Position numbers and translations under genes: made by a program
The notes under the pieces: generated by a model
Databases searched by the model: none
The model's input: the letters and a program-made list of their open reading frames with translations, nothing else
What the model was told of the DNA's origin: nothing
Source: Caenorhabditis elegans
Taxonomy: Eukaryota; Nematoda; Chromadorea; Rhabditida; Rhabditidae
Length of the DNA stretch: 64,000 nucleotides
Reading direction: 5' to 3'
NCBI RefSeq assembly: GCF_000002985.6
Contig: NC_003281.10
Span: 7,316,001 to 7,380,000 of the forward strand
Part shown: one piece after another, positions 49,231-61,211 of the stretch
How positions within the stretch are numbered: position 1 is the first letter of the stretch
How the letters are laid out: every line of letters begins with the position of its first letter

Positions 49231-49387
49231 TTATCTCATTTTTCATTCTTATTTTATAATTATTCTTTCAAAAGTAGTATTCAATGTTCTCAATTCATTC
49301 CACTACTTATTTTCATGTACTTTTTTGAATAATTTTAAAAACTGTTTTTTATAATAAACGTTAAAAAATAAACTTATTTTTCATATA

Positions 49388-49901
49388 AATAGAATGTACA
49401 TTATATATATACATTGGAATCTCTCAATAATGTGATGAGCATCTAGACACTTTTCAAAATATTACAGTAACCTTCTGCATATTCACTTCCAACAACATTG
49501 CTAGACGTCTATTGATTTTTAAGTTGAAATGTTAGTAGAATAGTATTTCAACTAGAGTGGTCATTCAATAAAAAAAAAGAAGTCTTCAATTCCGCAGAAC
49601 GGAACGTCCTCAACTTTTTCTGAACTATTTTCAGTTTTCTAGAGCGTCTTTCTGAAAGCATTATCTCTGGCAGCCGAATCTTCACCGTTGTCTGGAAGCG
49701 GATGTCAAATATATACTCTCGCTTTTGGAAGTCTGACGTCACACACAATTTTGAGTGTAAAATTCCACGTATTTCAGAGATCAAACGAGAAAAGAACACT
49801 TTCAGCTCCAGTCATTTATAAATTTACATTCACATCATAACTTGTTTCAATTCAAGCTATTCATATGACCTTCTATAGAAATTAGGAAATGTGTAGTGGC
49901 A
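49388..49901. other. Intergenic region right of the palindrome
   Basis: No gene seen. It contains degraded palindrome homology to about 49495, then AT-rich DNA and a short hydrophobic open frame without start or splice support. Confidence 0.45.
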
Positions 49902-50407
49902 ATGCCGTGGAATACAAATAATCGAAATTCCGTCAAAAATTCGTTCATTTCTCCTCCAAGTATGCCAGAATACGAGCAGCTTCCCAATTTCCAGGTAACC
50001 GATATTAGTGGCTTAATTGAGTTTTCAATTTATAATGAGAAACGTTACTAATTTTACAATCAAATTCCGTACAATTACAGAATGTCCAACCATTCAATGC
50101 TTCTGAAACTTCTGAAATTATCCGATTCTTACGGATCCAATTTCCAATAAACGATTTGACATGTGGTCTTTTGGAAAACCTCTCCGACTATAGAAAACGT
50201 ATGTTTTCAAAAAAAAACTTTATTTTCAAAAATTAATTTATTTCAGCCATTTCCATGAATCAGGTCACCACTTTGCGATTCTGTCAAACCATTGAATTTT
50301 GTGTTGAAAATTCAGTATTTGTCCTTGTCACTCGATACATTGAAATCAAAACCTTCAATCGACGAATTGTGCCAAAAAAGACAGTCAAAGTCATTCCGTC
50401 CTGTTGA
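49902..50407 (+). CDS. Small unrecognised protein, 123 aa
   Basis: Three exons, 49902-49994, 50081-50198 and 50247-50407, sum to 372 nt with canonical sites (CAG|GTAACC, TTACAG, C|GTATGT, TTTCAG). The protein begins MPWNTNNRNSVKNS and has no hydrophobic helix. The last third looks like beta strands (VTTLRFCQTIEFCVENSVFV...TRYIEIKTFNRRIV). An AATAAA-like signal follows about 70 bp after the stop. It lies in the accessory stretch next to the numr palindrome. I see no family resemblance; exon phasing and splice sites are the main support. Confidence 0.62.
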
Positions 50408-50929
50408 CATGTATCTGAACAATTACAATCCAATATTGAAGATCAAATAATTAAACTTTTATCATGAAAGCGCCTAAATAAACTTTGATGTATCTTATTA
50501 ACAATAGTCTAATGAATAACTAAGCAAGAACCTACATAATCATTGTTACCTCCTCAAAATCCTTTTTGAGCACTTGTTCATTTGCCTCCCGTGTCTTGTT
50601 TGTTGTGAACATTATTCCACCACCAGCTTGTCGGACCTAGGCATATTCTGCAGTGAGTAGTAATTTTGGCGTGTAAATCCTCATGCATTGAGACGATGAA
50701 CTTCATTTTTCAAACATCATGTGAGGTACAACCATTTCCAGACAGAAATCCGCAAACCAAAGAGTATAATTACGTTAACGAGGAGCGGGTTACTGTAGTA
50801 TTTAAAGGTACATTCATATTTTTCCAATTTAGAATTGAAAATATTTTGAGCGTGGAAGAGCGGACACCGTATTGAAACCTTGAATTGCAAAAACCTTGAA
50901 TTGTAAAAAAAAGGCGAGAAACCTAAACA
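50408..50929. other. Intergenic region, no gene seen
   Basis: About 520 bp of AT-rich DNA with short unsupported open frames. It includes a small motif block AGCGGGTTACTGTAGTATTT resembling other dispersed repeats in the window. Confidence 0.4.
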
Positions 50930-51121
50930 ACAGTAGAAGTGGAGGACTTCGTGGGCCATGTGGAGGAGGAGAATTTCGCGGATTTGGAAAACGTGGTGGA
51001 TACGAAGGTTTTGATAGATCGAACGGACTGGAGATGTTTGAATAACCATCTGGGTTCGAAAAATTCGGAGGACATAGAGAATTTGGAGCATGAGCAAGAG
51101 GTGTTTGGTCATGGATTCTGA
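50930..51121 (+). pseudogene. Probable numr-like C-terminal fragment
   Basis: A GC-richer patch reads GLRGPCGGGEFRGFGKRGG then, after frame disruption, VFGHGF before TGA. This resembles the numr region GSFGTPCGREEFEGPTGGFG and its FGHGFGHHGF end. The 15-mer TTTGGTCATGGATTC is shared exactly with the numr coding sequence (about 49159). The upstream PB1-like and RS parts are not recognisable, so this looks like a decayed or partial relative. An unrelated Gly-rich coincidence cannot be excluded. Confidence 0.45.
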
Positions 51122-51661
51122 CAGTTTTAGTTATTTGTTTTAATACTGTTCATTTCAATTAATATTTTAATAAGTTCAAATTGTTGTTCCGCACGTTTAC
51201 TTTCAATAAAATTTCAATATGGAGCTTTCAAAAATATATCAAATAGTATTGTACACTCTGTCTTAAACTAGAATATAAAGTACTCAAAAATTGGCAAAAC
51301 TGAGTAATAGGAATTTTTGACTGAAATACAAAATTTAACAAGTTATTACCAATTTAAAGCTTGGAAACAGGGTGTTTATAGTTTCCAAGGCGCTGTAGGT
51401 GTTCTAGGCAAGTAGGTAGGCAGTTTTGTGTCTATTTGGCAGCCTTCGCATAAATCTAGGAAATTTCAAAATATTGCAACAGCATCTGAATTTTTCATGA
51501 AAACCATAGAAACGCGTATCCTTTTAGCTGAAGACTTTCCTTATTTTCACTCTTTTTTGCGTTATTATTGTTTGTTTTTACTTTCAAAACAAGAAAGAAA
51601 ATATTTAAAGATTCTCAGTTAACGTTCAAAATACAAAAACGTATGTATTTCAGAGTGGAAA
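51122..51661. other. Intergenic region upstream of the F-box gene
   Basis: No gene seen. It contains a GTAGGTAGGCAG-type short repeat at about 51395-51425. A TATTTCAG acceptor lies 11 bp before the F-box start and could be a splice-leader site. Confidence 0.45.
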
Positions 51662-53538
51662 ATGTTAGCTCTAAATATTCAAGATCAGCTGAATCAATTC
51701 TCGGAATTAATGGAAGAAATTGAGAATCAGTCAAAACGAAGAATAGTTTCGAAAAAAGAAATAAATGAATTAAGCATTTATATTGGAGGATTTAAATACT
51801 GGAAATTTCTAAATGAAGATTGTAAAATTGAAGTTTTAAAATATTTGGATTATTGTTCAAGATGTCAACTTTCAATTTGTTCGAAATCGGATCACAAACT
51901 AGTTTCCATAACTCCTCTGTATGTTTATGAAATTGAAATAAGTGACAATGAGAGAAGCCTTCATTCTACTTCTACAAAAGATTTTGTAAGTTTTGTTATA
52001 CTGGAAAATGAAAAAAATTGTATGAAAACTTCAAGACTCCTTGTAGTGGCAGCAACACTTTTTTGTTATTATGGGGACTTTCGGACCGAAAAAATAATAT
52101 ATTTTCAGACTTGTTAATTTTAGAAGCGAGAATGCGAATTTTATACGTTTTTTTTGAGTTTCTGAAGAAATTAGATTTTTTCGTTTGGTTCAAAAAATTT
52201 TGTCAACGGCCCGTCACATCCACAAGCTTGAATACCTATTCTAATTGTATACAATAATGAAATCCGGGTTTGCACAGTGTTAATTGCGTTTCTCTCAATC
52301 ATCAGCTGAAATGCTATTGAACAATTTTTTTTGCAAAATCTACAGGACAGACATTTTTCAGAGTTTAGATTATTTTTTCAGGAAAATATTGTTGTCCGTG
52401 TTAAATTCAGTCAATTTTCCGGCTATCGATTTGAAGTTGTCTTCTGGCAAGTTGAGGAAGATGTTCACATTCGATGGTTTAAATATTTTGGATTTAAACA
52501 AAAATCTGTCCGATCATTAATATGGAAATCCTGTAACTATTATGAACAATCTGTCAAATTCGCAGAAAAGTGGATGAAAGTTTGCAATTATGAGTTTCAA
52601 TCTATCAATGTTGACATGGTAATATTATTTGTGTAACCTAGTGAATACTATTAATAATTTACAGAACAAATATCCAATGAAAAGTAGTACAGTCAGAAGC
52701 TTAGCGCGTTGCAAAACAATTCGAATTAATGCAACGGATATTGCCACGTATTCATGGTGGCTTGAAAAATGCCCAGAAAAATTGGATTATCTTGAATTGA
52801 AAACTCTTTATTCGAATAAAGACACATTCACAATTCCAACGGATTTTCTGGATTTTTCACAGGTACACCAGTCATTGAAAACCGGATTTTTGGTATTTCG
52901 CATACGAAAATCCTCAAATGACTTTCATAAATGCACTCAATCTCAAAATATCTGATTAAAATTTAAAATAAATTTTTTAAAACAAACATTTCTAGATAAA
53001 GAATGCCGGAACCTTTTATTTTTGGTGTCGCTCTGCATTCACAGACGAGCAATTTCTAAATTTAAAAGCAAAAAAATTTGGATTCCATTGTGTTAACATA
53101 ACTGCTAATGGCATTAATGATTTCATTAAGGTAATTTATATTTTTAAATTGTATATTAACACTGATATATTATTTTAGAAATGGGTCAATGGACACGGAG
53201 TAAATGAATTTCAAAAGGCTTTGCTATGGTCTGCGAAATTAAATAATTCTTTTATGATAATGAGAGGAATTGAATTTCGTTCATGGGATCAAACATTTCG
53301 AGAGCAAGAGTAAGACTATATGGATTTTCTGATTTCAAATACTAAAATTTTAAGAGCGGAATTTTGTTCTGCCTTCAATGAAGAATTTCTTGATGGAGAG
53401 AAAATACAAGTGTACAGTAGAATTGATCCATATGAGAGTATCACTATTTACTTTTCACCTGACACAATTTCAATTATTGCAACTGGGCATAGAATGACTC
53501 GAAATAAGAAGACGTTCACTAGATATCAAGTTCCTTGA
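51662..53538 (+). CDS. F-box protein with FBA_2-type domain, 402 aa
   Basis: Six exons, 51662-51985, 52382-52618, 52665-52862, 52996-53130, 53179-53309 and 53355-53538, sum to 1209 nt with consistent phases. The F-box lies at about residues 48-95: WKFLNEDCKIEVLKYLDYCS then RCQLSICSKSDHKLVSITPL. The C-terminal half carries the nematode F-box-associated type 2 pattern (TVRSLARCKTIRINATDIAT ... NDFIKKWVNG ... WSAKLNNSFMIMRGIEFRSW). Such proteins are predicted substrate adaptors of SCF ubiquitin ligases, and the family is hugely expanded and fast-evolving in Caenorhabditis. The last intron (53310-53354) is only 45 nt. An alternative reading without it would stop at FREQE. A longer intron 1 (396 nt) holds a stray open frame. 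Confidence 0.82.
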
Positions 53539-54431
53539 AATGCTTTATTTGTTTTTTATATGTTGGAGTACGGTCTGTGGAGAAATTAGTAAAATACACG
53601 TCTATTTTCCTATGATGTTTAAATAACTAAATATCATAATACAAACTTTTAGAAACGTTTTGGACATTTTTTTTTATTTCGAGTCAAAACTTTTGAAATT
53701 GAAATGTAGACTCCAATTTTTTACGCTTTATGGTGTACTGTAGTTCCTAGATCCACATTGTTTCAAAATTTTCTTGGATTTTATGTTGCCACAACATTTT
53801 TGCACCTTTCATTATTCTTAAGTTCAGATTTTCCAAAAAAGGTGCGAAGAAACGAAAAAAAAACTATAAAAAATGAAGAAAACCAATGCAGCAAAGAGCT
53901 AGAAACTACAGTAATCTTCAGACACTTATTTGTATTTTGAAAAACGTTCATTAATTTTTTTAAAAATAAATTTAGTAAAGTTCTAATTAATTTTTACTTT
54001 TTAAAGGAAGAAGGTTGTTTCGAATCAACTTTTTTCGTGATTTTTTTTTGTAAATTTCCTTTCTATTGCTACAAAATTTTTTCTTCGGTATTATTCGATG
54101 TGTTTGAAAATGAAGACCGTCGAGAGTGATAAATTTAAAATGTATAATTCTTTCTTTTTAAAATTACCAGAAGAGGTAGAGACAATGTACATTTAATACA
54201 TGAGAAATTGAGCAAACTGTAATATAAAGGTAACCCGAACATATAAACGAGGGCTGTTTCTGTGGTGGCTGCTAGTGGGAAAAAAACCCGTGATTGAATC
54301 TAAATGATTAGAATCCTGGATAAAAAGTTATGGCAACATGAAAGGGACTGAGATATTTCAAAAAATCTAAACAAATCTACGCAGAAAAATCGTATGTTAA
54401 AAACAATAAACATGATTCTATAATGAGCAGT
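53539..54431. other. Intergenic region between the F-box gene and mml-1
   Basis: No gene seen. AT-rich, with a TGTACTGTAGTT/AAACTACAGTAAT inverted pair (about 53732-53915) and the mml-1 3' flank on the right. Confidence 0.45.
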
Positions 54432-57400
54432 TCAAAATGGATTTTTGAGTTGTTGCATGACATAATCGGGAAGAGTGTCCGGCTCGGCGAGAATGCTCGA
54501 GTTGGTTGCAAGAGAGACCTGAAATTTATAAATTGATTATTAATGAGTATCTATATTATATTTACCAAAAGTGTACTCGCAAGCGGCCGAAGTTCTGTGG
54601 CTTTCCAATTTTTGTTCAGCCAATCAGAACACGAGGCGGCTACTTCATTTCTTGACGACGAGTCTCCTGCTACAGACGATGCGAAAGAGTTTGTTTGTGT
54701 GACACAGATTGGTTTCAGCATTTGGGACATCTATTATGAAGTTGTATTAATTTGTCTCAATAGTAATTCAAAATTTTTGCGGTTGCTTTGTCAAAAATAC
54801 GGGCCTCGACGTGATAAATTCTTTTTTAGTGCCAAAAGGATGTGCACCTTGGTGGAGAAATATTTCGATTTTTCAGCAATAGATTTTAAAAAAATTTCAA
54901 CTTTTCTGCTAGATAACTTACCACCCAAAATCTCCAATTCTTTTTCGCGCCTTCTTTGACATATCTATCGAAAAATGTTTCCAGTGAAGTTTTCGAGTCC
55001 ACCTGTGATGAACTGGATGGTGCACTCGATTGGGGAAGATTTGATTGTAAGGATCTGAATTGATACAGTTTTAAAATATTTCAACAAAAAACTATCTTAC
55101 GTTATTTTCTGATTCAGTTTTTCGATTTTCGCTTTGGCCTCGTCGATCTTCTGTGTTTTATCCCATTTTTCGGCCTGCAATCTTCGAATATGATCCGCTG
55201 ACTTGGCTAGAACGACAGCATTCGTTGGCTTAACACCGCCAGAATACAAATCGGGTATCTGGAAAAAAAATAAAATTTTGAATTGGAGATTTCATGAGAA
55301 AAACCAAAACTTACAATATCCATAAGCTGGTCGAATCCATCTTTCAGTGCACTTCTTCGGTTTTGCTCAGCGTGTAAATGCAATATTCTTTTGCGTTCTT
55401 CTGGGTGCAATGTGGAATCTGGAGCTTGTCGTCGCATTGATTTGACACTTGATGGTGCACTCATCAACAGTGGTTCTTCTTTTGTTACTTCCTTCAATTC
55501 GGTGGGTGTGGTTGGTAAGTCTGAAATTTACTTAATTTAAACTCAGTTGGAGATAACATAACTTTGGTGAAGAAACATTAAAAAATATGCTTACAATGCC
55601 TTCCGGATTTCTCCTCGACCTTCACAGCCATTTTTCCATTGAGTAGATTGACATCACAAGACTGCTGCCTGTTCACTAATGGCGCCATCGCTGCTTCTTG
55701 CTCTTTTCGTTTTGACGACGCCGACGGTGGTGTGATGATCTTCGGTGGATGCTGTGAAGCTTGTACTGGAACTGACGCGGGACCACTAATATCTCCAGAT
55801 GTTGAAGGACTTTCTAATATTGACGGCTTCGTGGTAACCGACGCAGCAAAAGCTTGATAAGTAGGCGATCCTTCTACTATATGACTCATTTTCCATGATT
55901 CATTGAGAGATGATGTGCGTAAGCGAGAAAGGCTAGAAATATCCAGAGGAGATGGTGTTGGTGTATTCTGTGATGTTAATGAAGTGAATATTCTTTCAGG
56001 TTTATTCTCGACATTTCCAAAAATTGTTGAAGTTCGACTAATTGGAGGTTGTTCTAATCTTTGTGATAAAGTTGGAACACCACTGGTAGTCCCACTCATT
56101 TTAAATCCACCCGGTGTATTATTTCCACCGAATAAAAAACCGTTGTCCGCACTCCCAATAAGCTGACCCAATGGAGTCTGCGGTCCCGTTTGATTGGCAA
56201 GAGGCAATGGTGTTGCTACTGATAATGGTGATTGAACACTTGCAGTCAACGGACTATCCAGCCACCATGATCTCGATGGAGCCATCATTGGATCATGAGA
56301 TTGGGGTTGTGGAGTAGGTTGAGTGGATTGAAGAAATTGAGGAAGATATGGATCATTTTGAGTCGGCAGCAAATTAGATCTGGATGGAGGCGGAACAAGT
56401 GGTGGTTGATTATTCAGAATTCGTTCGACGTGGGATTGATGTGGTAGGGAAACCTGAAGTTATTGAATTTCGAGAAACTGTCTAAATGTTCATGCATTTT
56501 TCAAACTAACCAAGAAGTTACTTTGTTGTTGCTTATTCCAAGGTGAATGCTGACTCGTATGGCCCAAATGATGTTGGTTTGTCATTGTATTTCGAATTGG
56601 GAGAAATGAGTTATTCGTGCTATAGTGTGTTGATGTGGCATACTGTGGTTGTGAAGACAATGTCGATGCGGATTGACTGAGCATAAGCATTTGTGAAGTA
56701 ATTGCAGATGATTGTCGTGTCGGCATTAATCGATAGTCCATCATAATCGACGAAGCCATAAACTCATGTGGACGAGCCGCAACAGGTTGTTGAATTTGAA
56801 TTTGATGTTGCAGTTGTTGAGATGGTTGAGATATTTGAGATATGGATTGAGCCTGAGCCTGAGCAACTTGCATTTGATGCAAAGACGCCGAAGATGAAGC
56901 AGATCTTCTCATTTGAGGAATTTGTTGTGCTGATATTGATGGCTGATCATTCGTCGGAGTTCTCATTGTGTCCCGATCATTGTGGAATGGCGGAGAATCT
57001 GGCATATCGTCGCCTAATGACATCATGATATCCTCGATTGTTGGCTGTAGTGGGAGGAGTCCTGGCTGCATGATATCAGCGTTATTTCCACTATCTGAAA
57101 CAAGTTTTTGACGATTAGACATATAAAGCATGAAGTATTTATAAAGATTAATAGATTTACTGAAAATATTTTAACACATATTTTGTTCCATCAAATGAAA
57201 TAGTTTCTAAACTGCTACAAAATTCAAATAAAACTAACATAATATGTTTAGTTTCTTTCATAATCAAAAGTTAAAAATAAAATAAAAAACTCACAAACAT
57301 CTCTTGGATCCGGAAACATGTAAGGTTCACTCAGAGAATTTAGAAAATCATCAGTGAAAACATTATCCAAGTCATCAAAATCCCATGCAAATTCATCAGA

Positions 57401-58725
57401 AATCGTGTGTTTTGGCGTCTGACTTCTTTGAAGTTTTACAGGTGGCTCATAGCTTCGCAACTTGCTTTCAATTGTTTCTTTTGGAACGGTGTGTTTCTTT
57501 AAAAAAATGTCTTCGATATTTATTAAAATTTTGTTTCTAATTTTTTGTTTCGATTTCGTCTGTTTTCGGATGTTTCTTGTCGCTTTTTCCTTTTTTCATT
57601 TAAATATTTCGAAGTTTAAATTAATTTTTCAAATATAAAAAAAAGAAATTACAGAAAATAGAAGATTATTGTGTGGAATTTCTTCAAAGTGGAACTAATT
57701 TTTTATAAAATGCAGTGATTTTTTTTTTGAAAAAATGAACACGAAAAAATTGTTTTTTTTTCGATTGTATAAAACCAAATATCTGCCGACGCTACTAGAA
57801 ACAGACGATTATGCAGCAACAAGAGTTTGAAATTACAGTACTCTTTGAAGGCACACACCTTAATGTATTAAACAAGAATTTGTCGTGTCGAGACCATGTA
57901 CCGTAGTTTTGACGCAAAACTCGAAAGGTTTCGCGTCTGGGTAATCTTCCACTTTCATTTGGTGTATAAAAAAGCTTCGAGAAAAATCATACCCTTTTCC
58001 GTTTCAATTCTCCCGTCATACTGCTGACGCTTGTCGAAGAGCACGTCGCCACCATTCCTCCCTTATCCGTGACCAAATTATGTTTCGAACGAATTCTCCA
58101 TCGTTTATATTGTGCACACACACCTTCCATTTTTCTTTTCCAATACATTCCTTCGACAATCGATCCCTCGATTTTTTGATGTGTTGTGTCATCGTCGGGT
58201 ACGGCAAAGTAGCAGAATGGTTTTTTCGGCTTTTCTGGCTGCTTTTTTCGAACTGTAAGACAAGATTTTGAACAATAGCTGATAAAATTAAAGAGGGAAC
58301 TTACATTCAATATAATATGCTCTCCAAATAACATTATTCAATCGTACCCTCTGCTTCCAATGAAGACGTAATCCTTTGAAATCCTTCCATTTTGGAGTTG
58401 TCATTTTGCTACAAACTAACAATGCCATCAATTTTTATTGAAGATAAACTTACTTATAAGCAACTTTGATACATTTGTTCAACTTATTCAGTGATACATC
58501 AATCGCGATCGACTGTGTTTTACCAACTCCAAACTTGTAAAACGTCACCGGTTTCTCGTCGAGAGCCTTATTTTTATGATGAACTGATGATGATGCTTCC
58601 ATTGATTTATCATCATCTTCAACTACATCCACTTCAACATCTTCTTCATCTTCATCTTGTACTAGATCGTCGTGGGGATTCGAACACATAAAGTGCCCAC
58701 TGTGTATAATCTGCCCGCGCGACAT
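54432..58725 (-). CDS. mml-1: MML-1, Mondo/ChREBP-family bHLH-Zip transcription factor, 1009 aa
   Basis: Eleven exons: 58454-58725, 58305-58408, 57993-58252, 57295-57496, 56511-57094, 55595-56453, 55315-55520, 55101-55258, 54922-55054, 54566-54730 and 54432-54518 (3030 nt). The N-terminus has the Mondo conserved regions: IHSGHFMCSNPHDD, TPKWKDFKGLRLHWKQRVRL then NNVIWRAYYIE, and IVEGMYWKRKMEGVCAQYKR. A Gln/Ser/Pro-rich activation region (residues about 280-730) follows. The bHLH is EERKRILHLHAEQNRRSALK then DGFDQLMDI, continuing into a leucine-zipper helix (SADHIRRLQAEKWDKTQKID). The dimerisation/cytoplasmic-localisation C-terminus is FFDRYVKEGAKKNWRFWV then CSDWLNKNWKATELRPL. It pairs with Mlx-type MXL-2 and regulates metabolic and longevity genes through E-boxes. 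A TTTTCAG acceptor precedes the ATG by five bases. Confidence 0.95.
57828..57945. repeat. Dispersed repeat, fourth copy
   Basis: Order ATTACAGTACTCTTTGAAGG, then GTCGTGTCGAGACCATGTACC, then TTTCGCGTCTGGGTAATC. It is within an mml-1 intron and the same family as 8545-8662. Confidence 0.7.
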
Positions 58726-60247
58726 TTTTGTCTGAAAATATTGAAATCTTTTGAAAAGTAGAAACAGTGAAATGAAGAATTATAGAGGATGAAAGTAAAT
58801 TTACTAGGTAACAATGTACAATTGATTATTTGGAATTACAATTCATCCAATCACGAACAAAAATCCCATATTGCCAAATTTTCAGAATTATGTGCTTCAA
58901 GGTGTGAGCTCAACTAAAATCTACACATTTTCGTAAACTTTGCAAAAACTTATAGCTTGGCCCTGAGGAACTTTTTTAGGAAAAAAGGAAGTGGAGAAAT
59001 GTGGGAAAATTGTGTGTGAGAGCGATGACAATAAGCAAGGAAGAAACGACGAAGGACGGACGGACGGGGAGAGCGATGGAGGATCAGTTGTTACAACACG
59101 TGACCGACTAAAAGAGTGTCTAGGTCTCTTGTTGTTGAATTATTTTTTTTGTGCATTGTTTTGGAAAACCGCTGCAAAAGGCGTTAAAGATAGGTTCACT
59201 ATTTATGGAATTGCAAAATTTTATTTAAGATATTAGAAAGCTATTTCAGAAGTTTTTTTTACAGGTGCGAAAATTAAAACAGATAGGGTGCATTTCATTA
59301 AGTCGAGTTTATTTATTTATTTATTTTAAATATGGAAAAATATTTTTGAAACTTGTCCCCGCAAAAAGTTTTGACACTGGTCAGTTCAGTTAAACAAAAT
59401 TATGCGTTTTGGCAAAACTACTTAGAGTACGATAATCCGATTTGAATTCAACTTTGTACGACCTAGATAGTATTGAACAGTTTGTGGGTGTGACAGGGAC
59501 AAAAGTCAATCGATACAGGGTTTCAGAGAACCAACATCGGAGAGGATGGGGGACGAAAAAGATAGGAAAAATCATATATCGAATCGTCGACCAGCGACAG
59601 TCACAACGATATACAGTGTTGGTGTGAAATAGGGGGAGAAAACGAGACATATTTGTGAAAAGAAAACGACGAAACGGAGGGAGAATGGATGGAAGAATAC
59701 GATTGATAACACAAACAGAATGGCCATTATCTGATAATAATGATAACAAGCAGCGGGGGTCGCTCCCGGGAGGACGTATATTTTCACAGATTTCATGACT
59801 ATTTTGTTTTACATCAAAACAATTATAGTTTCAGTTTGCAATTTTTCTCAACAAAAATAGACAGTAGGTTGTATTAATAAGAACCATGATTCTCTCAACT
59901 ACGTAAAACTATCTTGATTCGCACCTGCACAACCAGTACATTATATCGTACGCGCATTATATACCGTACCTGGCAGGCAATCAGACAATTTTGACAATTC
60001 GATAATATATCCGAAATAATTGGAATATTTTATAGAAACAACTCAAAAAAAGAACAAAAAACTAATTTCTAATGTAGCAAATGTTTTTTTGGTAAAAAAA
60101 TATTACGTTCGGCACTTGCCGAATTTCCGGAACCTAGTCATATTAACAAACAGAAAATCATAATTCAGAAGTAAAAAGAAAATTAGAAAAGGGTTCTGAA
60201 ACTTAGAAATAAATAAACGTTAACCTATGCCCCTAATATGTTAGAGT

Positions 60248-60303
60248 TGTGCGTGTGTGTGTGTGTGTGTGAGCGTATATTGGGTAAGTGTGTGTGTGTG
60301 TGG
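60248..60303 (+). repeat. (GT)n microsatellite, interrupted
   Basis: Two runs of GT dinucleotides (about 10 and 8 units) separated by GAGCGTATATTGGGTAA. Confidence 0.85.
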
Positions 60304-61042
60304 TCGAGTGCATCCAAAAAACGAGAGATGCATCGACTCAGGAGACTGGAGCAACAGAGACATCATCTTGAACATGAAAGACGCAGGCACAATGAAATAC
60401 GCTCAGCTCTCTGTTTCAATTTGCCGCACAATACTTCCACGAATATTGACACATACACATGCCCTCGCGCGTTTTCAATCAGCCACTATTTTAACATCAA
60501 CGAAACTCTCCAGTATACAGAATACAGAATACACCAACAACACAAAATTATAGCCACGTGGTTTCCCAGAAACGCAGAGAAACGAAGAGACAGTGACGGA
60601 GCGGGAGAACTACGTGCCGATTTGGCATGTCATAGAACTTGTCCCTTCACATCGAAAGAAGGACGGAGAAACGAGTGGAAAAAGATATTAGACCACGTGA
60701 CATTATTCTCGTTTATGAATGATGACGTCATCAGATGTATGATAACTGGATTCTGAATTGTGATATGAGATTGTAACCCCTGTGGACCTCTAACGCGACC
60801 CTCTACAATTGATTATGTAATAGAGATTTCATCTAAATTTCTAGCAGTTTCTGTTACAGCTTACTCTATTCTTAAGAATTCTTTTATTCATTATTTAAAA
60901 ATGAGAAAGGATGTTTTTTGAGGGAAAACTAAGATTACTGTAACAAACTTTTTTCCAAATTTTTTGCAACAAAATTAATTCGAAACTCAATGTATTATGG
61001 GAAAACAGCCTCTATTGAAAGCGACGTGGAAACTCGCTCTAC

Positions 61043-61165
61043 GGTTAATTGAAAATGCTCCGCCCCCGAACCATGGCTCTCGTTAGGTATTTGGCGAAAA
61101 GCAAGTAAATTCGAACGTGTTCAATTAGTTTCGTCAATTTTCAAGCTGATTCCGTCTTGTCCGGT
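61043..61165. repeat. Copy of the rpe-1-intron repeat, one half only
   Basis: ATGCTCCGCCCCCGAACCAT, GGCTCTCGTTAGGTATT and TGTTCAATTAGTTTCGTCAA correspond in order to 30733-30830 in the rpe-1 intron. The opposing arm is not evident here. Confidence 0.65.
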
Positions 61166-61211
61166 AACACAAAATTCTGAAAATGCGTATAACGAAACAT
61201 ATTTTTCACAA

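Larger units (their letters stand above)
46462..49387. repeat. 2.9-kb near-perfect palindrome (inverted duplication)
   Basis: Positions i and 95849-i pair across most of this span, giving two arms of about 1.4 kb around a unique spacer of ~70 bp (about 47890-47960). The arms contain identical coding sequences and matching promoters and 3' ends. Mismatches begin within ~130 bp of the spacer and again beyond the outer ends (outside ~46460 and ~49390), where homology decays with indels to about 46340 and 49495. Confidence 0.95.

Noticed and set aside
52018-52257. Open frame inside intron 1 of the F-box gene
   Set aside because: The exon join 51985/52382 is in phase and restores the family pattern; including this segment does not keep the frame.
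54741-54921. Plus-strand open frame around 54543-54959
   Set aside because: It overlaps two mml-1 exons on the other strand that match the conserved Mondo C-terminus.
60238-60756. Plus-strand open frame of 172 codons beginning with Cys/Val repeats
   Set aside because: It begins in a (GT)n microsatellite and shows no splice sites, domain or biased codon use; composition is repeat-like.
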